This document shows, in pieces, positions 17,607-26,212 of a stretch of 64,000 nt of DNA. A model generated the notes under the pieces. The model saw only the letters and a list, made by a program, of their open reading frames with translations. It was not told the DNA's origin and did no database searches. How positions within the stretch are numbered: the stretch's first letter is position 1; the number at the start of each line of letters is the position of its first letter. The stretch is taken from assembly GCF_900078365.1 (NCBI RefSeq), contig NZ_LT598653.1, positions 806,001 through 870,000 of the forward strand, given 5' to 3'. Origin of the DNA: an uncultured Sphingopyxis sp. GTDB lineage: Bacteria > Pseudomonadota > Alphaproteobacteria > Sphingomonadales > Sphingomonadaceae. Position numbers and translations under genes: made by a program.

Positions 17607-18935
17607 ATGGAGGACTTGAATGTCATCGACCAGTTCATGCAGGCGTTTATCGCCTACATCGACAGCGGCTTTGGGCTGCTCGGCGGCGATGTCGGATTCC
17701 TGACCACGATCCTGATCGGTATCGACATTACGCTTGCCGGCCTCTTTTGGGCGCTTGGCGGCGAAGATGATGTAATCGGCAAGTTCCTCAAGAAGATTCT
17801 CTATGTCGGCGTTTTCGCGCTGATCCTGAACAGCTTTCCGCTGCTCACCGACATAATCTTTCGATCATTCGCCGGGCTGGGGCTGACCGCAGGCGGGAGC
17901 GCCATCACCGCGCAGGACTTGCTTTTGCCGGGGCGGCTCGCGGGAATCGGCTTCGAGGCGGCATGGCCGCTGCTCGAACAGGCGAAGGAGCTGGTCGGTC
18001 CCATCGACTTCTTCAACAATTTCGTTGAGATCGCCGTGCTGTGCATCGCGTGGCTTATCGTCATTGCAGCTTTCTTTATCCTCGCGATCCAGCTTTTCAT
18101 CACCATCCTTGAGTTCAAGCTGACCAGCCTCGCGGGCTTTATCCTGGTCCCGTTCGCGCTCTGGAACCGCACGTCGTTTCTGGCGGAGCGAGTGCTGGGC
18201 AATGTCGTATCATCCGGCATCAAGGTCATGGTGCTCGCGGTTATCGTCGGCATCGGCTCCAACTATTTTGCGGACTTCACCAGCGCAATAACCGGCGACG
18301 AGGTGACGATCGAACAGGCCGTGTCGTTGATGCTCGCGAGCTTGGCCCTGTTCGGGTTGGCGATATTCGGGCCCGGCATCGCGTCCGGGCTGGTCGCGGG
18401 CGCGCCGCAGCTTGGCGCGGGATCGGCGGTCGCGACGGTGGCGCTTGCGGGCGGCGGCCTAGCGATGGCCGGTGCAGGCACCCTTGGCGCGGCGCGCGGC
18501 GCCGCGGGTGCAGGTCTTGGCGCAGTTCGCGCCGGCACGGCAATGGGCAGCGCGGCATCGAATGCATATAAACTCGGGCAAGAAACGTCCGGTTCCACCA
18601 GCGTTGGCGCTGGCCTTGGCGGTATGGCGACCGCCGCGCGCGGCGCAGCCGCACAGAAGGTCAGCGCAGCCACCAGCGGTTTCAAAGCCGCGGCCGAACG
18701 CGGCCAGCAAGCCGCTTGGGATGCGGGAACCACCGGCGCGCGCCCCGCTGGCCGCGCAGCAGGTAGCAGCGCAGCGAGCGTCGCGCCTGTCGGTGACGCG
18801 TCCCCGCCTGCATGGGCGCAGAAAATCAATGCCACGCAGACCAGCCGTCACCGCCGTCAAATGGCGATCCACGCCATTCAGGGCGGCGACAAGGGCGGCG
18901 CGGGCGCAAACCCCGACATCAAGGAAAGGGACTAA
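17607..18935 (+). CDS. trbL: TrbL mating-channel membrane protein (VirB6-like)
   Basis: 442 residues. The first 290 hold at least five membrane helices (for example TTILIGIDITLAGLFWAL, CIAWLIVIAAFFILAIQ and SLMLASLALFGLAIFG). The C-terminal 150 residues are low-complexity, rich in alanine and glycine (GAARGAAGAGLGAVRAG), as is usual for TrbL. VirB6-type proteins form the inner-membrane pore. It lies between trbJ and trbF in the expected place, four bases before trbF. Confidence 0.92.
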   Translation: MEDLNVIDQFMQAFIAYIDSGFGLLGGDVGFLTTILIGIDITLAGLFWALGGEDDVIGKFLKKILYVGVFALILNSFPLLTDIIFRSFAGLGLTAGGSAITAQDLLLPGRLAGIGFEAAWPLLEQAKELVGPIDFFNNFVEIAVLCIAWLIVIAAFFILAIQLFITILEFKLTSLAGFILVPFALWNRTSFLAERVLGNVVSSGIKVMVLAVIVGIGSNYFADFTSAITGDEVTIEQAVSLMLASLALFGLAIFGPGIASGLVAGAPQLGAGSAVATVALAGGGLAMAGAGTLGAARGAAGAGLGAVRAGTAMGSAASNAYKLGQETSGSTSVGAGLGGMATAARGAAAQKVSAATSGFKAAAERGQQAAWDAGTTGARPAGRAAGSSAASVAPVGDASPPAWAQKINATQTSRHRRQMAIHAIQGGDKGGAGANPDIKERD

Positions 18936-18938
18936 GCC

Positions 18939-19766
18939 ATGAAATTCAAAAGAGCGGTGCAGCGTTACGGGCAGACGCCGGAGCCGGAAACGCCTCACCA
19001 GCGCGCGGGCCAGCTATGGGACGAGCGCATCGGCACGGCGAGGATGCAAGCCCGCAACTGGCGATATATGGCGTTCGGTGGGTTGCTGCTCGCGACCGGC
19101 CTTTCGGCGGCGCTGGTATGGCAGTCGATGCAGAGCCGCGTCGTCCCCTACATTGTCGAGGTTGATAAGCTCGGGCAGGCGCAGGCCGTCGCGCCCGCCG
19201 CTACCGATTACCGCGCGACCGACCCGCAGATCGCATGGCATCTTGGAAAGTTCGTCGCCAATGTCCGATCGCGCTCGCTCGATCCGGTCCTGATGCGCGA
19301 AGCCTGGCTATCGGCCTACGACTTTGCGACCGAACGCGCCTCGCTCTTTCTCGGTGAATATGCCCGCGCGTCTAATCCGTTCTCGGAGGTCGGACGCCGC
19401 ACCGTGTCGGTGCAGGTGACGAGCGTTGTCCGTGCGTCCGACACCAGCTTCCAGGTCAAGTGGACCGAGCAGGAATATGAGCGCGGTAGCCTCGATGGCA
19501 CGTCGCGCTGGACGGCGATGGTAACGGTGAAGATGCAGCCGCCACGCTCGGCCGAGGTGCTGCGAAAGAACCCGCTCGGCCTCTATGTGGATGCGATCGA
19601 CTGGAGCCGCGAGATCGAGGCCGATGTTCCGAAATCCTTCCATCGCTTTCCAGGACCCGAAGAATTGGTCACGCCGCCACCGGATGAAGCGCAGCCCGCC
19701 GACCTACCATTCGGCTTGTCGCTCGACCCCGAACCGTCGCAAACCCCCGAAAGGAACGAACCATGA
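18939..19766 (+). CDS. trbF: TrbF mating-channel protein (VirB8-like)
   Basis: 275 residues. A cytoplasmic N-terminus with LWDERIGTARMQARNWRYMA leads into one transmembrane helix (AFGGLLLATGLSAALVW), then a periplasmic VirB8-type domain with VPYIVEVDKLG and FQVKWTEQEYERG. The proline-rich tail ends TPERNEP. VirB8/TrbF nucleates assembly of the periplasmic channel. It overlaps trbG by four bases. Confidence 0.93.
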   Translation: MKFKRAVQRYGQTPEPETPHQRAGQLWDERIGTARMQARNWRYMAFGGLLLATGLSAALVWQSMQSRVVPYIVEVDKLGQAQAVAPAATDYRATDPQIAWHLGKFVANVRSRSLDPVLMREAWLSAYDFATERASLFLGEYARASNPFSEVGRRTVSVQVTSVVRASDTSFQVKWTEQEYERGSLDGTSRWTAMVTVKMQPPRSAEVLRKNPLGLYVDAIDWSREIEADVPKSFHRFPGPEELVTPPPDEAQPADLPFGLSLDPEPSQTPERNEP

Positions 19767-20581
19767 TCCGTGCCGTCATCCTGTCGGCGAGCCTCGCCGC
19801 GCTCGCCGTTCCCGCCGCCGCCCAATCCACCGCGAAGGTCGCCGCTGCCAACAAGGCCGCGCTGCGCGAGCCGTCGAACGCCGGCTATCTCGGCGCGGTG
19901 CAGGTCTATCCCTATAGCGACGGCGCGCTCTATCGCCTCTATGCCGCGCCGGAGCGTATCACCGACATCATCCTGCAACCGGGCGAGACGATCACATCGG
20001 TTGCCGCCGGCGATACGGTGCGCTGGACCGTGGGCGATACCACCAGCGGCAACGGTGCCGACCAGCGCACCCATATATTCGTGAAGCCCTATTCGGCAGG
20101 TCTGAAAACGAACCTTGTCATCACGACTTCGCGGCGCGTCTATCATATCGAACTCGAAAGCCGATCGACCGGCGCGATGGCCGCGCTGTCGTGGACCTAT
20201 CCGCAGGACGAATTGATCGCGCTACGCCGCCAGAAGGATGCCGCGGCCGCCGCCGCGCCGATAGCGTCGGGCCTCGCGGTCGAAGGGCTGAACTTCAATT
20301 ACACGATCAGCGGCGACAAACCGGCATGGCGGCCTGTCCGGGCCTTCGACGATGGACGGCAGACCTTCATCGAGTTTCCGCCGTCGATCGCGGTCGGCGA
20401 AGCGCCGCCGCTGTTCGTCATCGGCGAGGACGGCGAGGGCCAGCTTGTGAACTATCGTGTCGCAGGCCGTTATTATGTCGTCGATCGGCTGTTCGGTGCG
20501 GCCGAACTTCGTCTCGGCGGCAAGAAGCAAAAGATCGTGCGGATCGAGACGGCGCAGCCGAAGCGGGGGAAGGGTAAATGA
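19763..20581 (+). CDS. trbG: TrbG outer-channel protein (VirB9-like)
   Basis: 272 residues with a signal peptide (MIRAVILSASLAALAVPAAA). The mature part has the VirB9 signatures LYRLYAAPERITDIILQPGE, HIFVKPYSAGLKTNLVITT and the C-terminal PPLFVIGEDGEGQLVNYRV with YYVVDRLF. TrbG forms the outer layer of the core complex with TrbI. It overlaps both neighbours by four bases, so F, G and I are tightly coupled. Confidence 0.94.
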   Translation: MIRAVILSASLAALAVPAAAQSTAKVAAANKAALREPSNAGYLGAVQVYPYSDGALYRLYAAPERITDIILQPGETITSVAAGDTVRWTVGDTTSGNGADQRTHIFVKPYSAGLKTNLVITTSRRVYHIELESRSTGAMAALSWTYPQDELIALRRQKDAAAAAAPIASGLAVEGLNFNYTISGDKPAWRPVRAFDDGRQTFIEFPPSIAVGEAPPLFVIGEDGEGQLVNYRVAGRYYVVDRLFGAAELRLGGKKQKIVRIETAQPKRGKGK

Positions 20582-21795
20582 CCGACCCCTCCGCTTCCCC
20601 GCCGCCGTCCGCGACGCCGAAAGCCGACCCCGAAACGCTGGCCCTTCGCGCGGCGCCGGGGCGCGTGACGCGCTTCCGGCGCGGCGCGATCATCGCCATC
20701 GCCGCCGTAGGATCGACCGCAATTGTCGGCGTGGCATGGCTGGCCCTGAAACCGGCGAGCATCGGCCTGATTGCCCCGGCAGATGACAAGCTGGTGGGCG
20801 CGAAGGCGCCGCCCGATGCCCTCGCGGGGGCGCCCACCAGCTATGGCGACGTGCCGCAGCTTGGCGCGCCGTTGCCCGGCGATTTGGGACGCCCGATCCT
20901 CAATCATCAACGCGGGCTGGACATGGTGCCGGACGATACCGCCGACGAGGCCGCACGGCGCGCGGCCCAAGAGGCCCACGCCGAACGCCAGCGCATCGCT
21001 GCCGAACAACGCGCGGCGCGCGAGTCCGGCGTCATGCTGCAAGTCGCGGGCAATGCCGCAGCCGCCCGCCCCGTCGCGGTTGCGGCGGAACAGGCGCCCG
21101 AGTTGCCCGCGCCCGCGCAGATCGCCGACGATCCGAACGGGCAGCAGCGCAAGAACGCGTTGATCGGCAAAGCGAACGACGGCAGCGACGTGAACCCGCA
21201 CAGGCTGACCGCGCCCGTCTCGCAGTGGACCTTGCAGGCGGGGAGTGTCATCGCGGCCAGTCTCATCACCGGGCTTAACTCCGACTTGCCGGGGCTGGTG
21301 ACGGCGCAGATCACCGAAAATGTCTATGACAGTGTGACCGGGCAATCCCTACTTATTCCGCAAGGCTCGCGGCTGGTCGGCAGTTACGATAGTGTCGTCG
21401 CGTTCGGGCAGAGCCGCGCGCTGGTCGTGTGGCAGCGCATCATTCTGCCCGATGGTTCGTCGATCCGTATCGGCAATGTGCCGGCGGCCGATACGCAGGG
21501 TTACGCGGGCCTGTCCGACAAGATCGACCGGCATACGTGGCAACTCCTGAAGGGCGTCGCGCTTTCGACGCTGCTCGGGGTCGGCACAGAATTAAGTTTC
21601 GGCAGCAGCGAGAGCGACCTTGTGCGCGCTGTCCGCGAGGCCGCGCAGCAGAGCGGGGCGCGGGCGGGAGATCAGCTTGTCACGCGCAATCTGAATATCC
21701 AGCCGACCTTGCGCGTCCGACCCGGCTGGCCGCTTCGCGTGCTCGTCCACAAGGATATTGTCGTCGGGCGGCCGTGGGGAGGCGGGCATGGCTGA
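20578..21795 (+). CDS. trbI: TrbI core-complex protein (VirB10-like)
   Basis: 405 residues: a proline-rich cytoplasmic start, one transmembrane helix (AIIAIAAVGSTAIVGVAWLAL), a long alanine-rich linker, then the VirB10 beta-barrel domain from about residue 205 (SQWTLQAGSVIAASLITG, LLIPQGSRLVGSYDS, LRVRPGWPLRVLVHKD). VirB10/TrbI spans both membranes and gates the channel. The stop overlaps the DUF2274 gene by eight bases. Confidence 0.94.
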   Translation: MTDPSASPPPSATPKADPETLALRAAPGRVTRFRRGAIIAIAAVGSTAIVGVAWLALKPASIGLIAPADDKLVGAKAPPDALAGAPTSYGDVPQLGAPLPGDLGRPILNHQRGLDMVPDDTADEAARRAAQEAHAERQRIAAEQRAARESGVMLQVAGNAAAARPVAVAAEQAPELPAPAQIADDPNGQQRKNALIGKANDGSDVNPHRLTAPVSQWTLQAGSVIAASLITGLNSDLPGLVTAQITENVYDSVTGQSLLIPQGSRLVGSYDSVVAFGQSRALVVWQRIILPDGSSIRIGNVPAADTQGYAGLSDKIDRHTWQLLKGVALSTLLGVGTELSFGSSESDLVRAVREAAQQSGARAGDQLVTRNLNIQPTLRVRPGWPLRVLVHKDIVVGRPWGGGHG

Positions 21796-22030
21796 CCTGA
21801 AATTGCCGAAACTGCCCGACCGCACCGCGCTCAAGCTCACGGTCAGCCTGCTACCCGATTTGCATCGAGCTTTGCTCGATTACGCTGCTGTATATTTCGA
21901 GGCTTATGACGAACAGGTGAGCATAGCCGACCTCGTCCCCTTCATGCTGTCGGCTTTCCTCGATGCCGACCGCGCGTTTCAGCGATCGCGCCGAGGGCGC
22001 GTCGGATCAAAAGAGGCGGGGTCGGAATGA
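21788..22030 (+). CDS. DUF2274 family protein
   Basis: 80 residues starting MADLKLPKLPDRTALKLTVS, with LLPDLHRALLDYAAVYFEAY and a LVPFMLSAFLDADRAF segment, the hallmarks of DUF2274. These short proteins regularly follow trbI at the end of the trb operon in alphaproteobacterial elements; their function is unknown. The start overlaps trbI, so it is co-translated with the transfer genes. Confidence 0.88.
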   Translation: MADLKLPKLPDRTALKLTVSLLPDLHRALLDYAAVYFEAYDEQVSIADLVPFMLSAFLDADRAFQRSRRGRVGSKEAGSE

Positions 22031-22087
22031 TGGCCGGGCGAAATCAAGATCTCCTTTTAGAACAGGAGCGCCGCCAGGCGAAGCGAG

Positions 22088-22441
22088 ATGCTCGGTTCTG
22101 TGGCCGCGGATATGGGCGTTGCGAATGATCATCGCGCTGCCGAGAGCAGCCGGAACGGCGTCACCGATGCTCCGGCGAAAGCCGAAGACAGGGAGGCGGC
22201 GGTGACGAGAAGGCCGGTCGCGGAAGATCGTAAGCAAGCGGCGCGACAAATTCTCGCCGCTCACGAAGGGCTGCCGACCGAACCGATCAGCGTGCGTGTC
22301 GCCGATGCAGTGAAGCTTACCGGCATTCCGCGCACGACCCTCTACGAGCTGATGGCGGCCGGCTGCATTGAGACCGTCAAGATCGGTCGCTCGACTTTCA
22401 TCCTTTATGCGAGCCTGAAACGCCTGTTCGAGAAATACTGA
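22088..22441 (+). CDS. Excisionase-like helix-turn-helix protein
   Basis: 117 residues. A poorly conserved, charged N-terminal 65 residues precedes an AlpA/Xis-type winged HTH: PISVRVADAVKLTGIPRTTL, then YELMAAGCIETVKIGRSTFI. Such proteins act as recombination directionality factors or local regulators in integrative elements. No Shine-Dalgarno is obvious at 22088; the in-frame ATG at 22112 is an alternative start. This is the last gene clearly of the element; the right-hand attachment site could lie in 22442-22697, which contains no gene I can support. Confidence 0.7.
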   Translation: MLGSVAADMGVANDHRAAESSRNGVTDAPAKAEDREAAVTRRPVAEDRKQAARQILAAHEGLPTEPISVRVADAVKLTGIPRTTLYELMAAGCIETVKIGRSTFILYASLKRLFEKY

Positions 22442-22697
22442 TCTCCAAGATCGCTGAAGCGGGTGAATAGAGATGGGTTGAGCGTCGTTTTCGGACGTTC
22501 GATGCCACCGGCAATCGCTGGATCGCTCGCCTCGCTGAGCGATCGGCGCACCTATTCCAAGGCATTATTGAAGGAAAGCTGCGCAGTGAAATAGCGCAGT
22601 CTAACCCCTCGTCGACGCGGCGGCCCATACCGACATGGAAAACCGCCGGAGCGCCGGCAAGCTGCTCATTCCCTGAAACGACATAGGAGACGATACA

Positions 22698-23717
22698 ATG
22701 GCCCGATTTCAGAACACCGATCGACGCGGCTTCATGACGCAGGCATTGGCAGGGTCGGCGGCGACGATGCTGCTCACCGCGCCGGGGCGTGCGGCCGCGG
22801 CGGCGCCCGCGGGCTTCGGACTGCTGAAGCATGTCCGCACCAGCCTGCTCGATATCGCTTATGCCGAGATGGGGCCGGCAGACGGCGCGCCGGTGCTGCT
22901 CATCCATGGTTGGCCATACGATATACATACCTACGCCGATGCGGCGCTTATGCTCGGGGCGCAGGGCTATCGCGTTCTGGTGCCCTACCTGCGCGGCTAT
23001 GGCGCGACGCGTTTCCTGTCGGACGCGACGCCCCGAAACGGTCAGCAGGCGGCGCTCGCGATGGATGCGCTCGACTTTCTCGACGCGCTGGGCATCGAAC
23101 GGGCGATCGTCGGGGGGTGCGACTGGGGCGCCCGGACTGCGTGCATCCTGGCGGCACTGCATCCCGAACGCGTCAGCGCGCTCGTGTCGGTCAGCGGCTA
23201 TCTGATCGGCAGCCAGGCTGCGGGAGCCAAGCCGCTTTCACCCGAAGCCGAGCGGCGCTGGTGGTACCAATATTATTTCGCGACCGAACGCGGATATCAG
23301 GGCTATGCCGCCAACACGCACGACTTTGCGCGATTGATCTGGAAAACCGCGTCGCCGAGTTGGGCATTCGACGAAGCGGTGTTCGCACGGTCGGCCGCCG
23401 CCCTCGACAATCCCGATCATGTCGCGATCAGCATCCACAATTATCGCTGGCGGCTTGGGCTCGCCGAGGGCGAAGCGCGCTATGACGCGATCGAAGCGAA
23501 GCTCGCGACCTTTCCGGCGATTACGGTGCCGACGATAACGCTCGAGGGCGATGAGAATGGCGCGCCGCATCCGCAGCCGCAGGATTATCGCGCCAAATTT
23601 ACCGGCCCATATGAACATCGGACGATCGCGGGCGGGATTGGGCACAACCTGCCGCAGGAAGCGCCTCAGGATTTCGCGCGCGCCATCGTCGATGCCGACC
23701 GTATGGCGGGACTGTGA
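22698..23717 (+). CDS. Secreted epoxide-hydrolase-like alpha/beta hydrolase
   Basis: 339 residues with a twin-arginine signal (DRRGFMTQALAGSAATM). The fold has the HGWP oxyanion motif, the nucleophile elbow GGCDWGAR with aspartate D142 as nucleophile, an acid candidate in LEGDENGAPHP and the catalytic histidine H316 in GGIGHNLP. An aspartate nucleophile marks the epoxide-hydrolase or haloalkane-dehalogenase branch rather than esterases; the cap domain is the WWYQYYFATERGYQGY region. The GGAGACGATACA before the ATG is a good ribosome site. It stands alone with no operon partner. The substrate cannot be told from sequence. Confidence 0.8.
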   Translation: MARFQNTDRRGFMTQALAGSAATMLLTAPGRAAAAAPAGFGLLKHVRTSLLDIAYAEMGPADGAPVLLIHGWPYDIHTYADAALMLGAQGYRVLVPYLRGYGATRFLSDATPRNGQQAALAMDALDFLDALGIERAIVGGCDWGARTACILAALHPERVSALVSVSGYLIGSQAAGAKPLSPEAERRWWYQYYFATERGYQGYAANTHDFARLIWKTASPSWAFDEAVFARSAAALDNPDHVAISIHNYRWRLGLAEGEARYDAIEAKLATFPAITVPTITLEGDENGAPHPQPQDYRAKFTGPYEHRTIAGGIGHNLPQEAPQDFARAIVDADRMAGL

Positions 23718-24602
23718 AGGGCCTCGGTCGCCCCCGGCTCGTCATCGGCGCGTTCCACGAGCTCCATGTCGTGGGCGAGAATCGCGTGTCGGCTCGGGTA
23801 TGGTGCCCGTCGAGAGGCATAGCGCGGTGCGGAGGTCCGGTCGGACGGGATTGCCGGTCACAAGGATAGCGGATTGCCGCGGAATATCCGCGCTGGAGCT
23901 TGGCGCGGTCGAGGCGGGAGTAGCGATCCCATGTTTTCGTATAGTCGCGCTACGCCCACAGACGAATAGTCGAGCAGATCGTGAGGCCGCATCTTGTCAT
24001 CGGATAACCGGGACAAAAGCATGCGAACCCAATGGACAACCCGATCGCGCGCCCGCCAGCTGAGCGGCTGGACGCATACGTCATTATCATGGAGGAATGA
24101 GATCGATTTCTCGCCCGTGGTGCTGACATTTTGGTGCTGCGCATGGGCTGGGCCCGCCGTTCCACGCGCCTTGGTTACGACGATCCTCACCTTCGCGCTC
24201 CTGCGACAAGTTTCATGCGACCTCACCGAAAAACGACGATCCTGGAGAAACCGATCGTTTCTGAAGGCGCCATCGCTTGCCTTGGAAACCATGGTCACGC
24301 TGATGGCGCTGTCGATGCGCCTGTCACCGATCGAACGCGATTTCATTGCCACCAGCCTGTTCGCTTTCCTGTGGCGGGTCTGGAAGCCTTCGCAGCACCG
24401 GCGCCATCTCAATAGGAACCAGACCCGCGAGGCTTGCCCTGTTCCAAGGTATAGATCGGTCGCACCTTAGGTTTGGATCGACTAGCCAGCCGGCACGATA
24501 GGCGAGTGGCGCGCCGTTCGCGATGGTCTGTCTCATCCTCCACGCCCGGCAAAGCCGTATCGCGAGGATATATCCATCGACGCCCACGCACGGAGACACC
24601 GA
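23718..24602. other. 885-base stretch with no recognisable gene
   Basis: The open frames here on both strands are short, overlap one another and lack protein-like composition; none matches a family I know. The base composition is less GC-rich than the flanking genes. It may be a decayed gene or mobile-element remnant, but I see no terminal repeats or transposase motifs. A GGAGACACCGA ribosome site for the next gene lies at its right end. Confidence 0.4.
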
Positions 24603-25817
24603 ATGGCCAAGGAAATCATCATTATCGGAGCCGGCTTTGCCGGATTGCTGGCCGCGCTCTCGGCTGCCCGCTTGCGTGATGAGAAGGGCGTATCTCCCGC
24701 GGACCTGAAAATCACGGTCGTTGCGCCCGAATCCGCGTTGGTCATCCGGCCGCGGCTATACGAGCGTGATCCAGCGTCGATGGCGGCGCCCTTGGGCGAG
24801 CTTTTCGCGGCGACCGATATTCACTTCTGCGCGGGGCGGGTCGAAACGATCGACGCGGACAACGGAAGGATCAGCATCAAAAACGCCGATGGCCATAGCA
24901 ATACGCTGTCTTACGACAGGCTGATCGTCGCATCGGGAAGTCATGGCTTTCAGCCTCCGATCCCCGGGCTTTCGGACTTTGGGTACAGCGTTACGGATCA
25001 GGATGGCGCGATTGCCCTTGATCGACATCTTGGCAATCTCGCTACAAAGCCTGACTCTCCTGCACGTAACACGGTTGTGGTCGGTGGCGGTGGCTTTACC
25101 GGTATCGAAGTCGCGACCGAGATGCCCGGGCGACTGCGCGAGATTTTCGGGCAGGATGCGCCGGTGCGGGTGATCATCGTCGAGCATGCGCCATGTGTCG
25201 GCCGCGACATGGGCGATGAGCCGCGCCCCTATATCGAGGCGCGGTTGAACGAACTCGGTATCGAAACGATCGTCGGAACCGGTATTACTGCGCTCGACGA
25301 AGGCGGCGTCATTCTCGACAATGGCGAACGAATCGAAACGGATACGGTGATCTGGTCGGCGGGTATGCGTGCGTCGCCTTTAACCGCGCAACTGCCTGCC
25401 GAGCGCGACAATCTCGGCCGCATCCTCGTCTCCCCCGATCTGCGCGTGCCGGGAGCTCCGCACATCTTCGCTACCGGCGACACTGCCAAGGCGGCAACCG
25501 ACGACAAGGGCAATTTCTCGTTGATGTCGTGCCAGCATGCGCGCCGCCTCGGATCGTTCGCTGGCCATAACGCGGCGGCCGATTTGCTCGGCGAACCTGT
25601 GCTGCCCTATGATCAACCGTCCTACGTCGTGTGCCTTGATCTCGGGCCCAACGCCGCGATCTTCACTCGCGGCTGGTCGCCTCGCACGGTCGAACTCACC
25701 GGCGTAGAGGCGAAGAAGGTCAAGACGGAAATCAATACGCTCTGGATCTACCCCCCCGCGGCGGAACGCGAGGCGGCTTTTCAAAATGCCTTTGAGGCTC
25801 GTACCGTCGACTTCTGA
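24603..25817 (+). CDS. NAD(P)/FAD-dependent oxidoreductase, type II NADH dehydrogenase-like
   Basis: 404 residues. The FAD-binding motif GAGFAGLLAA starts at residue 8; a second dinucleotide fold carries VVGGGGFTGIEVATEM, and HIFATGDTAKA is the late FAD contact. This is the layout of the NDH-2 family, which passes electrons from NAD(P)H to quinone without pumping protons. No C-terminal membrane anchor stands out, so a soluble diaphorase-like role is also possible. It is a single-gene unit with its own ribosome site and ends in a strong terminator. Confidence 0.8.
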   Translation: MAKEIIIIGAGFAGLLAALSAARLRDEKGVSPADLKITVVAPESALVIRPRLYERDPASMAAPLGELFAATDIHFCAGRVETIDADNGRISIKNADGHSNTLSYDRLIVASGSHGFQPPIPGLSDFGYSVTDQDGAIALDRHLGNLATKPDSPARNTVVVGGGGFTGIEVATEMPGRLREIFGQDAPVRVIIVEHAPCVGRDMGDEPRPYIEARLNELGIETIVGTGITALDEGGVILDNGERIETDTVIWSAGMRASPLTAQLPAERDNLGRILVSPDLRVPGAPHIFATGDTAKAATDDKGNFSLMSCQHARRLGSFAGHNAAADLLGEPVLPYDQPSYVVCLDLGPNAAIFTRGWSPRTVELTGVEAKKVKTEINTLWIYPPAAEREAAFQNAFEARTVDF

Positions 25818-25878
25818 TACCAGTGGCTGGCGAGAGATAAAGCGCCTTCGGCGCTTCATGGAGCAACTGCAACTTTTG

Positions 25879-25915
25879 CGGCGGGCCGCCGAGCGGCCCG
25901 CCGTTTTTTTTTTTT
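25879..25915 (+). terminator. Rho-independent terminator after the NDH-2-like gene
   Basis: CGGCGGGCCGC (25879-25889) pairs perfectly over 11 bases with GCGGCCCGCCG (25893-25903) around a three-base loop, followed by twelve consecutive T residues (25904-25915). It is the textbook form, 61 bases after the gene stop. The remaining gap to 26212 has no gene. Confidence 0.95.
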
Positions 25916-26212
25916 CTGAAAACATCGATCGATCGGACCCGCTTTCCGGTGCATGGCTGGCGGGATGTCGTGCCCGGCCCGGGTCTTGCCGATGACCGGC
26001 CTCGCGACCGAAATTAGACTCACTGCCGGATCACAATAACCCGGATTTGCGCGCAGATAGAAAGGAATACGCGAACCGCGAAAAGCCGACATAGCTAACG
26101 GAGCGATTCATGAAAGCCGTCGGCAACAAGCGACGTTGAACGAAAAGCGCCGCAAAGCGACAGGCAGTCTCATTCGCCTTGGCCGGGCTAGCGTTGGTCC
26201 CCTGTGCCAGGG

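Noticed and set aside
17501..17770. 89-codon frame considered as trbK
   Set aside because: It overlaps the true trbL by more than half its length, lacks a lipobox and looks like an alternate-frame shadow.
23858..24412. 184-codon minus-strand frame
   Set aside because: No ribosome site, mixed composition and no recognisable family; treated as non-coding.
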